A stretch of 7,755 nt of DNA, taken from NCBI GenBank assembly GCA_900551055.1, contig URUK01000059.1, forward strand, positions 1 to 7,755, written 5' to 3'. How positions within the stretch are numbered: the stretch's first letter is position 1; the number at the start of each line of letters is the position of its first letter. The translations under genes and the position numbers were made by a program. The notes beneath the pieces are model-generated. The model was not told the origin of the DNA. It searched no databases and worked only from the letters and a program-made list of their open reading frames with translations. Source of the DNA: an uncultured Prevotella sp. (GTDB lineage Bacteria; Bacteroidota; Bacteroidia; Bacteroidales; Bacteroidaceae). This document shows positions 6,386 to 7,755 of this stretch, in pieces.

Positions 6386-6481
6386 TTTCTTATGTAAAAT
6401 ATTGGGATGTTTGAGAAAATAGACCTTTACTATTCTTATTTTTCTTGATAAACTCGATATTTATATTAAACTTAAAATAAG

Positions 6482-6694
6482 ATGAAAAGATTATACAGAA
6501 ACTTACGAAACGACACGAAAATGCGTATTTCGCAAAAGCTGCGCGGCCGCTCATTTAGCGACAGCCACAAGCAGGCTATCAGCGACGCTATGAAAGCCTA
6601 TTGGGCGACTATTCCTTACCGCCCGACTGAAAATAACGAGAGTGAAGAACCATTAAAGAATGAAGAGAGTATGCAAGAGAAAAATTCAGATTGA
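6482..6694 (+). CDS. Small basic NUMOD3-like protein of mobile element
   Basis: 70 aa. The first half is strongly basic, and residues about 12-41 (KMRISQKLRGRSFSDSHKQA then ISDAMKAYW) resemble the NUMOD3 helix motif, KxxISxxLxGRxxSxxHxxAIS, a DNA-binding module better known from homing endonucleases. The second half is acidic and low-complexity (NNESEEPLKNEE), suggesting a flexible tail. The gene has an A-rich leader without Shine-Dalgarno sequence, as usual in Bacteroidetes. Its last 35 nt overlap the next gene in another frame, so translation may be coupled, and it may regulate or assist the replication protein. No nuclease domain is present. Function beyond probable DNA binding is not known to me. 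Confidence 0.6.
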   Translation: MKRLYRNLRNDTKMRISQKLRGRSFSDSHKQAISDAMKAYWATIPYRPTENNESEEPLKNEESMQEKNSD

Positions 6695-7550
6695 CACCTT
6701 GACGGTTTGTTATGAAATGCAAAATCCATATCTTTATGAGGAGTTGAGCAACCTTGAATATGGCGAGCGTTACGACGTTTGCGAGTTTTGGGTTGTATGC
6801 ACAAAGGCAAGGTATTTCAACCATGCTTTCACAATATGGCTGAATAACGGAGAGAATGACATTTTGTTTGGTACGCTCAAATATGACATTGCAGGCGGCA
6901 ACGAAACAAGCAATAAGTTTCCGAACGGTATGCGCAAGGTATGGATTAGCCTTGACAATGCGGCTTTGTATGGCGACGATATTCACAACATCTTTTATAT
7001 TGAGCAAATGTTGGGTCTTGGTTTTCATAATACTACTTGCATTGATTTATGTCTTGACACACCGTTTAGCATAGCTCATTTAATAAAGTCGTATATTCAT
7101 AACTGCGACATTACAACGATATTGAACGGCAAGAGGATAAAAGACCGTAACGCTGACAGACCCGAAATATCCTATATGTATAGCGGAAGCCTCAACAATC
7201 AAAACAAGTACCTTACAGTGAATGTGAAACAAAAGGATGCACTAAAGGATAAGACAAAAGGCGTTACGGTAACGGTGTACGATAAGAAAACAGAGGTGGC
7301 CAACAGTTCGGGCAAGCAGTACGTCTTGGACTATTACGGCAACCCGAAGTCGCTTTACAGAACAGAAGTACACTTGAACAATGAGGACGTAAACGCTTAT
7401 ATAAAGAGGACGGGAACGGATAACAGTCCTTTACTTTATGTCAATGATGAAGTCCTTGAAGATATGTTCTTCTACTTCCTCGGCAGTGTCATACGTTTTC
7501 AGAGCAAAAGTATGGATGTTAGCTGGCGGCACATCTTGGGGCGTTCGTGA
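6660..7550 (+). CDS. Replication initiator-like protein (Rep_trans or gene II/X type)
   Basis: 296 aa from ATG 6660. It opens with MKRVCKRKIQIDTLTVCYE, the usual 'IDTL' start strand of this type of initiator. Residues 127-133 (CIDLCLD) supply paired Asp residues on a predicted beta strand. YSGSLNNQNKYLTVNV (174-189) leads to VTVYDKKTE (204-212), and LYRTEVHLNNEDV (232-244) follows. The YDK-then-RxE arrangement is shared by plasmid Rep_trans initiators and by phage gene II/X replication proteins, which nick an origin to start rolling-circle replication; which branch this belongs to I cannot tell. The protein ends soon after the motif block, so the C-terminus may be shortened. AT-rich codon use contrasts with the enzyme operon and points to transfer. 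It overlaps the upstream small gene by 35 nt. Confidence 0.6.
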   Translation: MKRVCKRKIQIDTLTVCYEMQNPYLYEELSNLEYGERYDVCEFWVVCTKARYFNHAFTIWLNNGENDILFGTLKYDIAGGNETSNKFPNGMRKVWISLDNAALYGDDIHNIFYIEQMLGLGFHNTTCIDLCLDTPFSIAHLIKSYIHNCDITTILNGKRIKDRNADRPEISYMYSGSLNNQNKYLTVNVKQKDALKDKTKGVTVTVYDKKTEVANSSGKQYVLDYYGNPKSLYRTEVHLNNEDVNAYIKRTGTDNSPLLYVNDEVLEDMFFYFLGSVIRFQSKSMDVSWRHILGRS

Positions 7551-7567
7551 GTTTCGCAGGAATATAA

Positions 7568-7648
7568 CAAGCCCCCTTGCCAAACAGCTTCAAAGTCATT
7601 GAAAAGCCGATAAACAAAGGCTTTGCGTGTCAAATTAAAAATGTATAA
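7568..7648 (+). pseudogene. Short open frame after the Rep gene, possible remnant
   Basis: 26 open codons (7568-7645) between TAA stops, in a different frame from Rep, encoding PLPNSFKVIEKPINKGFA and more. The composition looks coding-like and the stop TAA is directly followed by the ATG of the next small frame. It could be a frameshifted C-terminal piece of the Rep gene or of another lost gene. Evidence is weak because of its length. Confidence 0.2.
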
Positions 7649-7699
7649 ATGAAATCAATAAAAGGGATTGAAATCATTGATACATTTGTGTTAGAATAA
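7649..7699 (+). pseudogene. Start of a gene possibly cut off by an insertion sequence
   Basis: ATG at 7649 follows a TAA stop with no gap, an operon-like junction, and begins MKSIKGIEIIDTFVLE. It stops after 16 codons at 7697-7699, only 3 bp before an IS-like terminal repeat. This suggests the 5' end of a gene interrupted by insertion. A chance short frame cannot be excluded. Confidence 0.22.
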
Positions 7700-7701
7700 C
7701 C

Positions 7702-7729
7702 GACACTGTCCAAAATTTTGTGTAAATGG
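7702..7729. mobile_element. Possible terminal inverted repeat of an IS256-type insertion sequence
   Basis: GACACTGTCCAAAATTTTG followed by TGTAAATGG resembles the ACTGTCCAAAA...TGTAAA ends typical of IS256-family elements. If right, the IS would extend beyond the right edge, which would explain why the reading frame at 7649 stops just before it. Only one end is in the window and no transposase is visible, so family and orientation are provisional. Confidence 0.35.
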
Positions 7730-7755
7730 AAACAGGATTCAGTTATAAGTTTCTT

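Larger units (their letters stand above)
6056..6481. other. AT-rich gene-free junction region with hairpins
   Basis: Composition changes here from GC-rich core DNA to AT-rich mobile-element-like DNA. Contents, left to right: a 6-bp GTTCCC/GGGAAC inverted repeat (6074-6104), a hairpin (6130-6168), an open-frame remnant (6124-6288), and two more hairpins (6308-6329, 6347-6385). Before the small gene at 6482 lies an A/T-rich leader with a weak promoter-like match (TTTG at 6410-6413, TATTTTTC at 6437-6444, spacing a little long). No tRNA or integrase is visible. Confidence 0.45.

Noticed and set aside
6609..7028. 139-aa minus-strand frame opposite the Rep-like gene
   Set aside because: The plus-strand frame carries the conserved motifs and coding character; this is its antisense shadow.
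7668..7688. Promoter with TACATTTG (7681-7688)
   Set aside because: The -7 match is exact, but the nearest TTG is only 10 nt upstream and no -33 element lies at proper spacing; it also overlaps the possible small frame.

Overview
This window looks like the chromosome of a Bacteroidales bacterium with fairly GC-rich core DNA (a Prevotella- or Muribaculaceae-like gut or rumen lineage). The evidence is the two Bacteroidetes-type promoter motifs (TAnnTTTG with an upstream TTG/TTTG), A-rich leaders without Shine-Dalgarno sequences, and the type of secreted glycan-degrading enzymes. The genus cannot be fixed from the sequence alone.

Positions 67-5581, minus strand, hold three secreted carbohydrate-active enzymes read in the same direction: a beta-L-arabinofuranosidase of the GH127/GH146 superfamily (first gene), an SGNH/GDSL esterase-like hydrolase, and a GH43 beta-xylosidase/alpha-L-arabinofuranosidase with a C-terminal beta-sandwich. 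All three have N-terminal export signals. Spacing (119 bp and about 146 bp) and the lack of recognisable internal promoters suggest one operon starting at a promoter near 5612-5643, with a possible second promoter at 5792-5821. Together they would strip L-arabinose, acyl groups and xylose or arabinose from a branched plant polysaccharide such as arabinoxylan, arabinan or an arabinosylated glycan. No SusC/SusD pair is in view, so this would be part of a polysaccharide utilization locus or a detached enzyme cluster.

The joints between these genes are full of repeats. A perfect 48-bp inverted repeat lies between the esterase and GH43 genes. Strand-asymmetric low-complexity repeats run into the 3' ends of the GH43 and esterase genes. 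A family of about 22-bp repeats (AAAGGCC core) occurs at two places: in the gene-free region upstream of the operon (about 5910-6055) and inside the 5' coding end of the GH43 gene, where it seems to have supplied part of the N-terminal extension.

From about 6060 to the right edge the DNA becomes AT-rich with different codon use and reads on the plus strand: an open-frame remnant, hairpins, a small NUMOD3-like basic protein, and an overlapping gene resembling plasmid/phage replication initiators. It ends at a possible IS256-type terminal repeat (7702-7729) that may interrupt the next small reading frame. I read this as a small replicon-type mobile element, partly degraded, integrated beside the enzyme operon.
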